A DNA stretch of 64,000 nt from Neptuniibacter marinus (GTDB taxonomy: Bacteria > Pseudomonadota > Gammaproteobacteria > Pseudomonadales > Balneatricaceae), in the NCBI RefSeq assembly GCF_001597725.1, contig NZ_LUTR01000007.1, positions 55,814 to 119,813 on the forward strand, in the 5' to 3' direction. The position numbers were made by a program, and so were the translations under genes. Below are positions 1 through 9,332 of the stretch, piece after piece. Numbering within the stretch: the stretch's first letter is position 1; the number at the start of each line of letters is the position of its first letter. Below the pieces are notes generated by a model. The model was not told the origin of the DNA. It was given only the letters and a program-made list of their open reading frames with translations, and did not search any database.

Positions 1-42
1 ACGCAGGGAGGTATTCAGTCAATAATTGATTTAGTAATTCTA

Positions 43-1050
43 TCATTTCCCGTTATCCATCAATGTTTTTGCTAACAAGCGCGCAGATTTTAATCTTTCA
101 TCGTCTAGAGTCCAATCCGAGCCTTTCAGCTCAAGAAGCTCAGGTAATGCTTTATAACCTGAAGCGTCCAAATAGGACAATATCTCTATTGTACCCTCTC
201 TATCATTACAACAAAGTATCGCCTGACAACCTGCCAGCAGCGCTTTTTCTGCTCGTTGTCCATAGCCACCTACACTATGGGCTGCTTTCATACTAAGGTC
301 ATCACTAAAAATAATGCCCTTAAAGCCTAGCCGCTCTCGCAATATTTTTTGCATCCAAAAAGCAGAGTAGCCCGCCGGTGCTGAATCACACTCAGGATAG
401 AGTACATGAGCAAACATCATTGCCGGCATACCCTTCTCAATTGCTCGCCGAAATGGCAGCATATCTGTATCCCAGAGCTGGGCAAAAGGGCGATCATCAA
501 TTGCGTCAGCATGGTGTGTATCGGCATTAGCCCAGCCATGACCTGGAAAGTGTTTTCCAGTGGCTGTCATACCTGCATCAGCCATACCAGATATATACGC
601 TTCAGATAACTGAGTAACTGCCTTATGGTCTGTAGCAAATGCACGGTTTCCAATAACCGAATTACGCCCATAATCCACATCTAACACGGGAGCAAAGCTA
701 AGATCTACATCCAATAAGCGCATTTCTGCCGCCATTAAATAACCTAACTGAGATGCTGCCTGCAACCCCTGAGCATGGTCCAAACAGAATAACGCATGAA
801 CACTTTTTACCGGAGGTAGCAGAGTAACGCCCTCCTTTAAGCGCTGTACCCGTCCACCCTCTTGATCAATACTAATAATTAACTCTGGACGTATCTCACG
901 AATCTTTTTGATTAACGTCTTAACTTGGTCGGCGGATTTTGTGTTTCGCCCAAAAAGAATAACACCCCCAATAAGCGGATGTTTTAATAGAACAGATTCC
1001 GCCTGAGTTAGCTCAATACCATCTAAATCGAGAAACAGAGAAGCATGCAT
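43..1050 (-). CDS. nagZ: Beta-N-acetylhexosaminidase NagZ (GH3)
   Basis: Cytoplasmic glycosidase of peptidoglycan recycling. It removes N-acetylglucosamine from anhydro-muropeptides and so influences ampC-type beta-lactamase induction where that system exists. The 335 residues match the usual length (E. coli about 341). Visible GH3 motifs are IDQEGGRVQR (61-70), KHFPGHG (166-172) with the downstream DTHH loop (177-180) that supplies the catalytic His, and FSDDLSM (248-254) with the nucleophile Asp. It is the last gene of a minus-strand run psrA, ldt, nagZ, 18 nt after the transpeptidase stop, so co-transcription is likely. The psrA-nagZ neighbourhood is also known in Pseudomonas. The gene is complete and ends close to the window edge. 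Confidence 0.95.
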   Translation of the reverse strand: MHASLFLDLDGIELTQAESVLLKHPLIGGVILFGRNTKSADQVKTLIKKIREIRPELIISIDQEGGRVQRLKEGVTLLPPVKSVHALFCLDHAQGLQAASQLGYLMAAEMRLLDVDLSFAPVLDVDYGRNSVIGNRAFATDHKAVTQLSEAYISGMADAGMTATGKHFPGHGWANADTHHADAIDDRPFAQLWDTDMLPFRRAIEKGMPAMMFAHVLYPECDSAPAGYSAFWMQKILRERLGFKGIIFSDDLSMKAAHSVGGYGQRAEKALLAGCQAILCCNDREGTIEILSYLDASGYKALPELLELKGSDWTLDDERLKSARLLAKTLMDNGK

Positions 1051-1068
1051 ATAGATAAGCCTAATTAC

Positions 1069-1548
1069 TTATTCTTGAATAAAAACCGGAGCGCCATAAG
1101 AAACCCTTTCAAACAGCTCAAGCATGTCAGAATTGCGCATACGTATACAACCATGGGAGCGAGCAATACCCATAGGCTCTGAATCGGGAGTGCCATGAAT
1201 ATAAATATACCGCTGCATACTATCCTTATCCCCTAAGCGATTAAAGCCATGTTCACACCCTGATAACCATAAAATACGGGTCAGTATCCAATCCCGTTTA
1301 GGAAACTTCGCTGCCAAGTTAGAGGAGTAAATCTCCCCCGTAAAACGACGGCCAACAAATACAGCATTGATAGGTAAACCGGAGCCAATTTTTGCTCGAA
1401 TATAATGCTTACCTCGAGGGGTACATCCACTATTTTTGAGTTCACCGACCCCATTCAATGCGGTAGAAATCGAATAAATCGCAAGCGTCTGCTCCCCATC
1501 AACTAATGATAGTTGCTGGTTAGCAATAGAGATAACGAGCTGCAGCAT
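1069..1548 (-). CDS. L,D-transpeptidase (YkuD family), no signal peptide
   Basis: A 159-residue single-domain YkuD protein. The catalytic signature is intact: IHG (117-119) and SHGCIRM (131-137), with Cys134 as the expected nucleophile and His132 and Arg136 beside it. Characterised family members form 3-3 peptidoglycan cross-links or attach lipoproteins. No signal peptide or lipobox is visible, so either export is atypical or the enzyme acts on cytoplasmic muropeptides. The second reading fits its position directly upstream of nagZ but is inference. The ATG lies 4 nt after the psrA stop, which suggests translational coupling. Confidence 0.85.
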   Translation of the reverse strand: MLQLVISIANQQLSLVDGEQTLAIYSISTALNGVGELKNSGCTPRGKHYIRAKIGSGLPINAVFVGRRFTGEIYSSNLAAKFPKRDWILTRILWLSGCEHGFNRLGDKDSMQRYIYIHGTPDSEPMGIARSHGCIRMRNSDMLELFERVSYGAPVFIQE

Positions 1549-1552
1549 AGGA

Positions 1553-2212
1553 TTAAACGCGACAGAAATAGGTTTTATCCGTTCGAGCCTGCAAACCTGC
1601 AGAAAGTACAGGAATCATACGGTGTAAGATCCTCTCAACCTCAGCACCACTATCAAACTCACGTTTTTCTATGCCATGGAGCGTTTGAAAATTAGAGAGT
1701 GTGAAAGTGATAGAGCCTAAGCAGAAATGAAGCCGCCAGAAAAATTCATCATCCTCCATAGGCGCAGCATCGGCACGAAGTAACTGAATAAAAGGCTGCA
1801 GGGTATCTTGATAGCGACTAATCAGAAAACCACGTAGCTCTTCTTGGTTTTGCATATAGGAGAGTTCAAGCAAACGCATAAATACCGCCAAGGCATTCAC
1901 ATTGTCATGATTAACGACTAAGAGTGTACGCATCAAAATTTCGAGCAACTCATCCAAAGTCACCTGACCGGCATCAGTGGATAGATTACGATGCTCTAAC
2001 ATCGAGGTCAATTCAGTACACAGCGGAGTCAAAAACTTCTCTGCCACCGCTTGAATCAACCCCTTTTTAGAACCAAAATGGTAGTTGATTGCCGCTAAAT
2101 TGACATCAGCCTTGCTAGTAATTTGGCGCACGGTTGTCTCAGCAAATCCCTGCTCCGCAAATAGAATTTCTGCTGCCTTAATAATACTCGCAGATGTTCC
2201 TTTATGATTCAT
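1553..2212 (-). CDS. psrA: TetR-family regulator, PsrA-like
   Basis: A 219-residue TetR/AcrR regulator. The N-terminal helix-turn-helix (about 8-55) contains the stretch TSKADVNLAAINYHFGSKKG, which closely resembles Pseudomonas PsrA. PsrA senses long-chain fatty acids and controls beta-oxidation genes and rpoS in pseudomonads. The C-terminal ligand domain is of normal length. Location next to nagZ matches the Pseudomonas psrA-nagZ arrangement and supports the assignment, although lexA is not in between here. It heads the psrA-ldt-nagZ run. The specific function is inferred from similarity and context. Confidence 0.75.
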   Translation of the reverse strand: MNHKGTSASIIKAAEILFAEQGFAETTVRQITSKADVNLAAINYHFGSKKGLIQAVAEKFLTPLCTELTSMLEHRNLSTDAGQVTLDELLEILMRTLLVVNHDNVNALAVFMRLLELSYMQNQEELRGFLISRYQDTLQPFIQLLRADAAPMEDDEFFWRLHFCLGSITFTLSNFQTLHGIEKREFDSGAEVERILHRMIPVLSAGLQARTDKTYFCRV

Positions 2213-2342
2213 CCAAGCTCCAAACTAGCGTTTAAAACAGATAGTGACAAATTATAAGGAAAAAATCCATTCACTTATTCAGCTATGACTGACAAAAAAC
2301 ATCAGCCATAGCTAAAATTGAAATCAAACACTAGCAGTCGGC

Positions 2343-3404
2343 CTAGCGACTCCAGATTTTTGATTGCGTCAAACGTCCCCACCATCTCAGCAACACTTTA
2401 TCACTTGAGGAAACGGCTAATTCAGAGATTTTTTCCTGTAACGATTTTTTCTGCTCATAACGAACAATATAGATATCTGCCTTATCAGCAGCATCCATCA
2501 TATATTGATCCGAAGTCATCAATTCATCAACTAAGTGAACATCCAGCGCCTGCTTACCAAACCAAATTTCGCCGGTTGCAACTTTATCTATATCAACTTC
2601 AGTGCGGTACTCATGAACAAAGTTCTTAAACAGCTCGTGAGTTTCTTCTAGCTCTTCGACAAACTTCTCACGACCTTTATCTGTATTTTCACCAAACACA
2701 GTCAAAGTGCGCTTGTACTCTCCCGCCGTTAAGACTTCATAGTCGATATCGTTCTTTTTCAGCAAACGATGGAAGTTAGGTAGCTGGGCAATAACACCAA
2801 TAGATCCAACGATAGCGAAAGGTGCGGCCAGCAATTTATCAGCTAAGCATGCCATCATATAACCACCACTGGCAGCAACGCGATCCACACAGATTGTTAA
2901 GGGAATCTCTTTACGTTTAATTCGCTCAATTTGTGATGAAGCTAAACCATACTCATGCACCATACCACCTGGGCTTTCAAGGCGAATTAGTACTTCATCT
3001 TGCTTCTCCGCCATCAATAAGACAGCTGAAATTTCTTGGCGTAAAGGCTCAACTTCGCTGGCTTTAACATCACCATCAAAATCAAGTACAAACATACGTT
3101 TGCGGCGCGGCTGATCATCTGCAGGCGGTGTTTTTTTCTGGGCTTTTTTATCCGCCTTCGCTTTTTTCTTCTCCTCTTTGAGCATAGCTTTTAGCTCACA
3201 CTCATCAAGAATCGATCCTTCCAATGCTTCTTTCATCTCAGTAAGTTCATCATTAAAATGAATCACCTCGATGTCACCCTGTTTAGCATCTTTACGTGAG
3301 CGTGTTGACACTACAGCAATACCTGCCACAACAGCGAGTACGGCAAAGACAATAGTTACTGATTTTGCAAGGAAAAGACTGTAATCACTCAGAAACTCAA
3401 TCAC
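2343..3404 (-). CDS. sohB: Inner-membrane serine protease SohB (S49)
   Basis: A 353-residue member of the SohB/SppA peptidase family. An N-terminal membrane segment (about 14-33) is followed by a highly charged Lys/Glu-rich linker (about 55-103) and the S49 protease domain. The likely nucleophile is Ser179 in ASGGYM, and the general base is Lys231 in GEYKRTL, as in the family Ser-Lys dyad. The catalytic domain faces the periplasm in characterised homologues and degrades membrane or signal peptides. The gene is monocistronic and diverges from the SCP2 gene at 3496. Confidence 0.92.
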   Translation of the reverse strand: MIEFLSDYSLFLAKSVTIVFAVLAVVAGIAVVSTRSRKDAKQGDIEVIHFNDELTEMKEALEGSILDECELKAMLKEEKKKAKADKKAQKKTPPADDQPRRKRMFVLDFDGDVKASEVEPLRQEISAVLLMAEKQDEVLIRLESPGGMVHEYGLASSQIERIKRKEIPLTICVDRVAASGGYMMACLADKLLAAPFAIVGSIGVIAQLPNFHRLLKKNDIDYEVLTAGEYKRTLTVFGENTDKGREKFVEELEETHELFKNFVHEYRTEVDIDKVATGEIWFGKQALDVHLVDELMTSDQYMMDAADKADIYIVRYEQKKSLQEKISELAVSSSDKVLLRWWGRLTQSKIWSR

Positions 3405-3495
3405 CGAGAAAACTCCAAAATAAACTAGTAAGTTTGAAGAGCGCTAATGTATCATATTTCTATCCGTTACCCACCCAGTTTGAGACTTCTCTTTC

Positions 3496-3831
3496 ATGAG
3501 CCAGGATATCTCCGTTGTAAACGTTATTGAAAAGCTACCAAGTCGCTTCGTTAAGGAAAATGCTCAAGATTTTTCCGCGACCTTTCAATTTACTCTTGAT
3601 GATGATCAAGATTTCCACATAACCATCTCTGATGAGAAATGCAGCATAAATTTAGGAGAACACCCTGATCCAAACGTTACTCTTATTATGGACTCCGAAA
3701 CAATGGTTGAAGTTATTACGGGCCAAAAAGATGGTATGAGTGCCTTTATGTCAGGCAAGTTAAGAGCGGAAGGTAACGTCTTACTTGCCACAAAACTGAG
3801 TAAACTATTCAGCCGTGAAAAACAAAGCTGA
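3496..3831 (+). CDS. SCP2 sterol-transfer family protein
   Basis: A 111-residue protein covering a single SCP2 domain: alternating beta strands, then the VTLIMDSETMVEVITGQ and AFMSGKLRAEGNV segments typical of the fold. Bacterial SCP2 proteins bind lipids or acyl-CoA, but the ligand here is unknown. No signal peptide is present, so it should be cytoplasmic. It is transcribed divergently from sohB. Its 3' end overlaps the 3' end of nudC by 27 bp on the opposite strand, so the two transcripts are antisense at their tails. Confidence 0.85.
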   Translation: MSQDISVVNVIEKLPSRFVKENAQDFSATFQFTLDDDQDFHITISDEKCSINLGEHPDPNVTLIMDSETMVEVITGQKDGMSAFMSGKLRAEGNVLLATKLSKLFSREKQS

Positions 3832-4635
3832 ATCCTCAGGCAAGCTCTCACCTATATCAATTAAGAAACGGTCAATAAGCCTGCGTGCTATTGTAAATTT
3901 GGGGGGGAGTACGGGCAAGTCACTCGCGGAGAACCAGCCTGCATCAAGTATCTCCTCTCCATCCGGTGTAATTTCGCCGCTGTCATATTCAGCCATATAG
4001 CCCAGCATAAAAGAGTGTGGAAATGGCCAAGATTGACTAAAACAATATGTAAGATTTTTTATACGAATACCCACCTCCTCTTTCACCTCCCTAACCACTG
4101 CATTCTCAGCACTTTCTCCAGCCTCAATAAAACCAGCTAAAGCGCTATAACGCCCTGGAGCAAACTTACTCGCATGCGCTAATAAGCATTGATCGCCTTT
4201 TCGAACTAACACAATAATACAAGGTGATATTCTAGGGTATTGTCGATGAAAACAAGAACCACATACTTTAGCTAGTTCATTTTGATGCGCCTCCAAAGGA
4301 GCAGCACAACGGGGACAGTATTTAAACGATTCATGCCAAGTAACAATCTGCGCTGCAGATGAAAGCAACGTGTAAGTACTCTCGTCCTCAACCGCTGCCA
4401 GCATGGTCCTTAAACCGCATAAAGCCTCAGGATCGACACTAGCAGGCAGTTCACCCTCGGCAACTATAGCAACGCGATAATCTGCATTTTCAAGTAATCC
4501 TAAAGGGTAACTCGCAATTAGAGGAGTATTCACTAAATCAGACTCACTAAATGTCAGGACACCTGACGCAGTACCGATTAATTGTTCATTAGTTGCTAAT
4601 AAATATACACAATGAGAATCAGACAACGAGCGCAC
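3805..4635 (-). CDS. nudC: NAD+ diphosphatase NudC
   Basis: A Nudix hydrolase that cleaves NAD(H) and, in E. coli, removes NAD caps from RNA. Domains in order are an N-terminal domain, a zinc ribbon with Cys107, Cys110, Cys125 and Cys128, and a Nudix box (168-190, GFIEAGES to VREVKEEVGI) with an intact REVKEE core. The family hallmark SQPWPFPxS is present as SQSWPFPHS (200-208), with Pro replaced by Ser. The 276-residue length is normal. The 3' end overlaps the SCP2 gene on the other strand. Confidence 0.92.
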   Translation of the reverse strand: MRSLSDSHCVYLLATNEQLIGTASGVLTFSESDLVNTPLIASYPLGLLENADYRVAIVAEGELPASVDPEALCGLRTMLAAVEDESTYTLLSSAAQIVTWHESFKYCPRCAAPLEAHQNELAKVCGSCFHRQYPRISPCIIVLVRKGDQCLLAHASKFAPGRYSALAGFIEAGESAENAVVREVKEEVGIRIKNLTYCFSQSWPFPHSFMLGYMAEYDSGEITPDGEEILDAGWFSASDLPVLPPKFTIARRLIDRFLIDIGESLPEDSALFFTAE

Positions 4636-4856
4636 CTTCTTAAATTAACGAGCCAAAAAAATAAGCATCTGGAACTAAAATCAAGCCTTTATTATTCCCT
4701 AAAAAACCAAAAACATGCGTTAAGACAGTACATTAGACTTCTGCTTTAAGGGCTCAACTGTTAATCTTAGCCACATTATAAAAAACAAACGCAGTGATAA
4801 TTTCAACTATTATAACTATTAAATACTGGCTGTTCTGGCATAGGGAAGAACATTCA

Positions 4857-6362
4857 ATGACAAATACGCTACCACAAGCATTAGTTAAAAACTTTCTGGG
4901 TAACTCCCCCGTCTGGTACAAACAAGCAATTATAGGGTTTCTCGTACTCAACCCTATTATCCTATTCACTATGGGGCCTGTGATAACAGGTTGGTTGCTT
5001 ATCTTTGAATTCATCTTCACTTTAGCACTTGCTTTAAAGTGTTATCCACTGCAGCCCGGCGGCTTACTTGCCATTGAAGCTATAGTTATCGGCCTTGCAA
5101 GCCCAGAATCAGTATCTCATGAGGTAGAAGCCAATTTAGAAGTCATACTGCTACTGATGTTTATGGTGGCTGGCATCTATTTTATGAAGAGCATGCTGCT
5201 TTGGGTCTTCACTAGAATTTTACTTAAGGTTAGATCTAAAATTACGATCTCTCTTTTATTCTCCTTTTCCGCAGCCTTGCTATCAGCCTTCCTTGATGCA
5301 CTTACAGTAACCGCTGTACTTATTAGCGTGGGGGTTGGTTTTTACGCGGTTTACCATAAAGTGGCATCGGGTAAAACTTACCATCATCCTGATCATGATC
5401 ACGCCGATGACCATACTGTACAACAAAACCATAAACAAGATCTTGAGCAATTCCGAGAGTTTCTTCGTAGTTTGCTGATGCATGGCGCAGTAGGTACTGC
5501 ACTGGGTGGTGTCTGTACCCTTGTGGGTGAGCCTCAAAACCTACTTATCGCCGAAAAAGCGGGCTGGGACTTTATCCAGTTCTTTGTTTTAATGGCTCCT
5601 ATTACGATGCCGGTACTTGTAGCAGGGCTGATCACTTGTGCGTTGCTCGAAAAGTTCAAAATTCTAGGTTATGGCACATTGCTACCTGAAAATGTCCGTA
5701 ACGTTTTATTGGATTATGCTGGCGAAGAAGATGCTAAACGTACTATGCGTGATAAAGCCACACTGCTAATCCAAGCAGTTGTTGCTGTTTTTCTTGTAAT
5801 TGCATTGGCATTGCATTTGGCTGCGGTAGGTATCATTGGCTTGACGGTTATTATTCTACTAACCGCATTTAACGGGGTTGTGGAAGAGCACCAAATAGGA
5901 AAAGCTTTTGAAGAAGCCCTCCCCTTTACTGCGCTACTGGTCGTTTTCTTCTCGATTGTATCCGTCATTCATGATCAGCATTTGTTCCAACCAATTATTC
6001 AAGCCGTTTTAGATATGGACCCAGACTCTCAACCCGGTGTTTTCTTTATTGCTAACGGCGTTTTATCCGCCATTAGTGATAATGTATTTGTTGCAACGGT
6101 CTATATAAATGAAGTGGTTGATGCCTATAACGCAGGCAATATTAGCCGTGAGCATTTTGATGTTTTAGCGATCGCAATCAATACAGGTACTAACATACCA
6201 AGCGTTGCAACACCAAATGGACAAGCCGCATTCCTGTTCTTACTAACCTCAGCCATTGCCCCGCTTATCCGTCTATCCTATGGACGCATGGTACTAATGG
6301 CACTGCCTTATACTATAGTGATGAGTATCACCGCCTACACTGCGCTGATGATTTCACACTAA
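4857..6362 (+). CDS. nhaB: Na+/H+ antiporter NhaB
   Basis: A multi-spanning inner-membrane antiporter that exports Na+ in exchange for protons, important for salt and pH homeostasis in a marine cell. The 501 residues from the ATG at 4857 (preceded by AGGGAAGAA) start [20 protein letters not shown], as NhaB proteins do, and the length fits (E. coli 513). At least ten hydrophobic segments are evident. A hydrophilic, His/Asp-rich loop lies near residues 180-200. An in-frame ATG at 4794 would add 21 residues without a clear ribosome-binding site and was not used. A bidirectional terminator follows. Confidence 0.93.
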   Translation: MTNTLPQALVKNFLGNSPVWYKQAIIGFLVLNPIILFTMGPVITGWLLIFEFIFTLALALKCYPLQPGGLLAIEAIVIGLASPESVSHEVEANLEVILLLMFMVAGIYFMKSMLLWVFTRILLKVRSKITISLLFSFSAALLSAFLDALTVTAVLISVGVGFYAVYHKVASGKTYHHPDHDHADDHTVQQNHKQDLEQFREFLRSLLMHGAVGTALGGVCTLVGEPQNLLIAEKAGWDFIQFFVLMAPITMPVLVAGLITCALLEKFKILGYGTLLPENVRNVLLDYAGEEDAKRTMRDKATLLIQAVVAVFLVIALALHLAAVGIIGLTVIILLTAFNGVVEEHQIGKAFEEALPFTALLVVFFSIVSVIHDQHLFQPIIQAVLDMDPDSQPGVFFIANGVLSAISDNVFVATVYINEVVDAYNAGNISREHFDVLAIAINTGTNIPSVATPNGQAAFLFLLTSAIAPLIRLSYGRMVLMALPYTIVMSITAYTALMISH

Positions 6363-6398
6363 ATTGTAAGTTCAACTAGAAAGTTAGTGACAAATAAA

Positions 6399-6424
6399 AA
6401 GCTCCGTATCTACGGAGCTTTTTT
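6399..6424. terminator. Bidirectional terminator between nhaB and dnaQ
   Basis: A 10 bp perfect inverted repeat, AAGCTCCGTA and TACGGAGCTT with a 2-nt spacer, is flanked by A-rich and T-rich tracts. It sits between convergent nhaB (+) and dnaQ (-), so it can serve both. Confidence 0.9.
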
Positions 6425-6449
6425 ATTTACTTAGAATATCGGAAAATCC

Positions 6450-7163
6450 TTAACTATCAGCTACTTCGTCACTATGTAGCCATTGACACTCCCCGCCTGT
6501 TTTCTTCTCTAACATTTGCAGAAAATCAGTATGAAGCTTTAACTCTTGTTCCGATAGATGAATCACAGGCAGATCATCCGCCCCTGAGATTCGGGTTATC
6601 CCTCCCTCTTCTCCTCCATCTAGCTCTGCTCCTAGAGACAGATTAGTTTGCCCACCGGTTAGCGCTAAATAAACATCTGCAAGTATTTCTGAGTCGAGTA
6701 AAGCGCCATGAAGTTCACGATGGGCATTATTAATACCGTAACGATTACATAACGCATCCAGGTTATTTTTTTGCCCTGGATGCCTTTTCCTAGCTAATAA
6801 TAAGGAATCAGTTACGGGACAAAAGTGCTTAACCCTTTCAGGGAAATTATTACGCTCAAATTCAGTGTCGATAAAGCCAATATCAAACGCTGCATTATGG
6901 ATAATAAGTTCAGCTCCTCGAATAAACTCTACAAATTCATCCATAATCTCATGAAACTTGGGCTTATCGGCCAAAAACTCATTGGTAATACCATGAACCT
7001 GCATAGCGCCAGCATCAATCGCATGATCAGGTTTTATATATTGATGATAAGTACGCCCAGTCAAGCGACGGTTAAACATCTCAACACAACCAATCTCAAT
7101 AATATTATGACCTTCAGATGGTTCTAAGCCTGTAGTTTCCGTATCAAGAACAACCTGTCTCAT
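6450..7163 (-). CDS. dnaQ: DNA polymerase III epsilon subunit (3'-5' exonuclease)
   Basis: The proofreading subunit of the replicative polymerase. DEDDh exonuclease motifs are visible: Exo I VLDTETTG near the N terminus, Exo [11 protein letters not shown], and Exo [18 protein letters not shown] clamp-binding-like peptide QTNLSL follows the nuclease domain, equivalent in position to the E. coli epsilon beta-clamp motif. The C-terminal tail should bind the alpha subunit. The 237-residue length fits. The start overlaps the rnhA stop by 4 nt (ATGA), which indicates translational coupling in a methyltransferase-rnhA-dnaQ operon. Confidence 0.96.
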   Translation of the reverse strand: MRQVVLDTETTGLEPSEGHNIIEIGCVEMFNRRLTGRTYHQYIKPDHAIDAGAMQVHGITNEFLADKPKFHEIMDEFVEFIRGAELIIHNAAFDIGFIDTEFERNNFPERVKHFCPVTDSLLLARKRHPGQKNNLDALCNRYGINNAHRELHGALLDSEILADVYLALTGGQTNLSLGAELDGGEEGGITRISGADDLPVIHLSEQELKLHTDFLQMLEKKTGGECQWLHSDEVADS

Positions 7164-7600
7164 ACTTTGTTTAGCGCCTCCACACCTTTATTTGCCAACT
7201 GATCAGCCAGTTCATTCTCTGGGTGGCCGCTGTGCCCTTTAACCCAACGCCAGTCAATTTTATGTGACTGCGTAGCAAGATCTAAACGCTTCCAAAGGTC
7301 AGCATTTTTTACTGGTTTATTTTGCGAATTTTTCCAGCTTTTTCGTTTCCAACCAGCCAACCACTCAGTAATACCTTGTCTAACGTATTGTGAGTCGGTT
7401 GTAAGAACAACCTCACAAGGCCGATTTAAGGTTTCAAGTGCCATAATGGCGGCCATCAACTCCATACGATTGTTAGTCGTATCTGGCTCACCACCAAACA
7501 ACTGCTTCTCAGCATCCGCATAGCGCATAACAGCGCCCCAACCTCCAGGGCCAGGATTACCTTTACAGGCACCATCAGTATATATTTCAACGATGTTCAC
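7160..7600 (-). CDS. rnhA: Ribonuclease HI
   Basis: Degrades RNA in RNA-DNA hybrids. The 146-residue protein has all catalytic motifs: [16 protein letters not shown] (first Asp), [12 protein letters not shown] (Glu), LTTDSQYV (second Asp) and [18 protein letters not shown] (His loop and last Asp). It lies between the methyltransferase gene (14 nt overlap upstream) and dnaQ (4 nt overlap downstream). In E. coli rnhA and dnaQ are divergent, so the co-directional arrangement here is the pseudomonad-like form. Confidence 0.96.
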   Translation of the reverse strand: MNIVEIYTDGACKGNPGPGGWGAVMRYADAEKQLFGGEPDTTNNRMELMAAIMALETLNRPCEVVLTTDSQYVRQGITEWLAGWKRKSWKNSQNKPVKNADLWKRLDLATQSHKIDWRWVKGHSGHPENELADQLANKGVEALNKV

Positions 7601-8369
7601 GAGTTTCCCTTAATGTTCCCCTAGTAGATGGCTCTACGACAGGAATTGAAATCAAACGACGAAGTCCCCAACCAGAACGTAAAGGCGTCATACCTGCGAT
7701 ATCTTTCCGAGCTAATAAAACCGAAAAAGCACCATGATGACCTGGGAAACAATTCGCCAGCCCACCAAAGAAGCTAAAACGCTTACGCCATTTTAACATT
7801 TCAAATGGCAGCTGATGATAACCCGAAAGGTGTTGTAGTTCAGTCAATTCTAACAGTTGTAGCCAATCAGATAACCTTCCGTGACTGATAAAGTGACCGC
7901 ACCATGGCGCGGTGTGCTTACCACACCCAAACAGATGCTTAATCCCCCAATAACTATTCGGATTAAACCCTATAATAACAACGTGCCCACCAGGCCTTAA
8001 TACCCTAGATGCCTCACGTAATACCTGATGGGGAGAATCAGTAAAGTCCAACGCATGATGTAGAATAACGACATCAACACTCTCATGGGCAAGTGGGATT
8101 TCATCATTTTTTGCTACTATATTATTGTCAGACAAACCTAACTCAGTTGCCGGAACCACAGAAAAGCAATGGGAAACGGGGCTTTCTTCAAATAGCTTAA
8201 CCCGCGAATCCACAGAGAATTGCGCCAAATGCATGCCAAATAAGGTTGAAGTGATGCGATCCACTACAGCCCTCTCTGCATTTAAAAATTCGGCGCCAAG
8301 CTCAGAATCGAACCATTCTTTCAATTGAGGCACTAATAGATCAATAGATGGTTGTTTTCGAAAGCTCAT
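7587..8369 (-). CDS. Class I SAM-dependent methyltransferase (YafS-like)
   Basis: A 260-residue Methyltransf_11-type protein. The central part shows an acidic post-motif region ([20 protein letters not shown]) and the post-II segment [20 protein letters not shown]. It resembles E. coli YafS, which also neighbours gloB and rnhA. The substrate is unknown. The ATG at 8369 is preceded by GGGAAAACTC. A TTG four codons upstream is possible but less likely. It overlaps rnhA by 14 nt and diverges from gloB. Confidence 0.8.
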   Translation of the reverse strand: MSFRKQPSIDLLVPQLKEWFDSELGAEFLNAERAVVDRITSTLFGMHLAQFSVDSRVKLFEESPVSHCFSVVPATELGLSDNNIVAKNDEIPLAHESVDVVILHHALDFTDSPHQVLREASRVLRPGGHVVIIGFNPNSYWGIKHLFGCGKHTAPWCGHFISHGRLSDWLQLLELTELQHLSGYHQLPFEMLKWRKRFSFFGGLANCFPGHHGAFSVLLARKDIAGMTPLRSGWGLRRLISIPVVEPSTRGTLRETREHR

Positions 8370-8464
8370 GAGTTTTCCCAAATAAATACTGGTTCAACAT
8401 AATATAAGCAGTATTATATCTCTTTTACGCTACTGCAAATCACAATTTTGTTTGAGGTACTAAA

Positions 8465-9238
8465 ATGTTTACCGTAACCCCTATTCCAGCCTTTTCTGAC
8501 AATTACATCTGGGCCATCTCGATGAATGGGGACGATAAAATCATTGTTGTTGATCCAGGAGATGCGCAAGCAGTAGAGCAATATCTAACAAGAAACAACT
8601 TAACCTTATCCGCCATATTAATTACACACCACCATAATGATCATACTGGCGGCGTAGCTGAATTAACGGCCCATCGTGATATTTCTATTTACGGCCCAGC
8701 GAACTCTCCCTTCAAAGGTATAACAACAGCACTTCGTAACGGCGATGAGATAGAGCTGCTAGGCAGTACCTTTAAAGTACGTGAGATTCCAGGACATACA
8801 CTCGACCATATCAGTTATTTAGTAGAAAGCGAGCCTGCACAGATTTTTTGTGGTGATACTTTATTTCTAGCAGGATGTGGCCGTTTGTTTGAAGGAACAG
8901 CAAAGCAGATGCTACAAGCGATGCATTATTTTGCCCAATTAGCAGATGATACTGAGGTCTACTGCACTCACGAGTACTCATTAGCAAATTTGAGTTTTGC
9001 CGCAGCGGTAGAACCCGATAACAAGGAGATTCAACTCGCTATAAAAGACTGCACCCTCCTTCGCGAGCAAAATAAACCAACCCTCCCAACAAGCATCGGC
9101 CAAGAGAAAAAAACCAACCCATTTATGCGTACAGACCAAGATGCTGTTATCAACGCGGCCAGCGCTTTTGGTGCAAAACGTCTACATTCAGAAGTAGAAG
9201 TCTTTGCCTCTATCCGAGAATGGAAGAATCAATTCTAA
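8465..9238 (+). CDS. gloB: Hydroxyacylglutathione hydrolase (glyoxalase II)
   Basis: Second enzyme of methylglyoxal detoxification, hydrolysing S-D-lactoylglutathione. It has a metallo-beta-lactamase fold with the dinuclear metal motif THHHNDH (54-60). Further metal ligands lie in the FCGDTLFLAGCGRLFEGT and CTHEYSLAN segments. The C-terminal region ends in SIREWKNQF, and the LREQNKPTLPT stretch is typical of the family. Length 257 is normal (E. coli 251). It diverges from the methyltransferase operon. The AGGT upstream of ATG 8465 is a modest ribosome-binding site. Confidence 0.95.
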   Translation: MFTVTPIPAFSDNYIWAISMNGDDKIIVVDPGDAQAVEQYLTRNNLTLSAILITHHHNDHTGGVAELTAHRDISIYGPANSPFKGITTALRNGDEIELLGSTFKVREIPGHTLDHISYLVESEPAQIFCGDTLFLAGCGRLFEGTAKQMLQAMHYFAQLADDTEVYCTHEYSLANLSFAAAVEPDNKEIQLAIKDCTLLREQNKPTLPTSIGQEKKTNPFMRTDQDAVINAASAFGAKRLHSEVEVFASIREWKNQF

Positions 9239-9332
9239 ATAACATTTAACAACAAAAATCATCGCCCTATTGACCGCCCGTTGGCCACTGTTAGAATGGG
9301 TCAATTTTCATCTCCAGCGTACTCGGAGCAAT

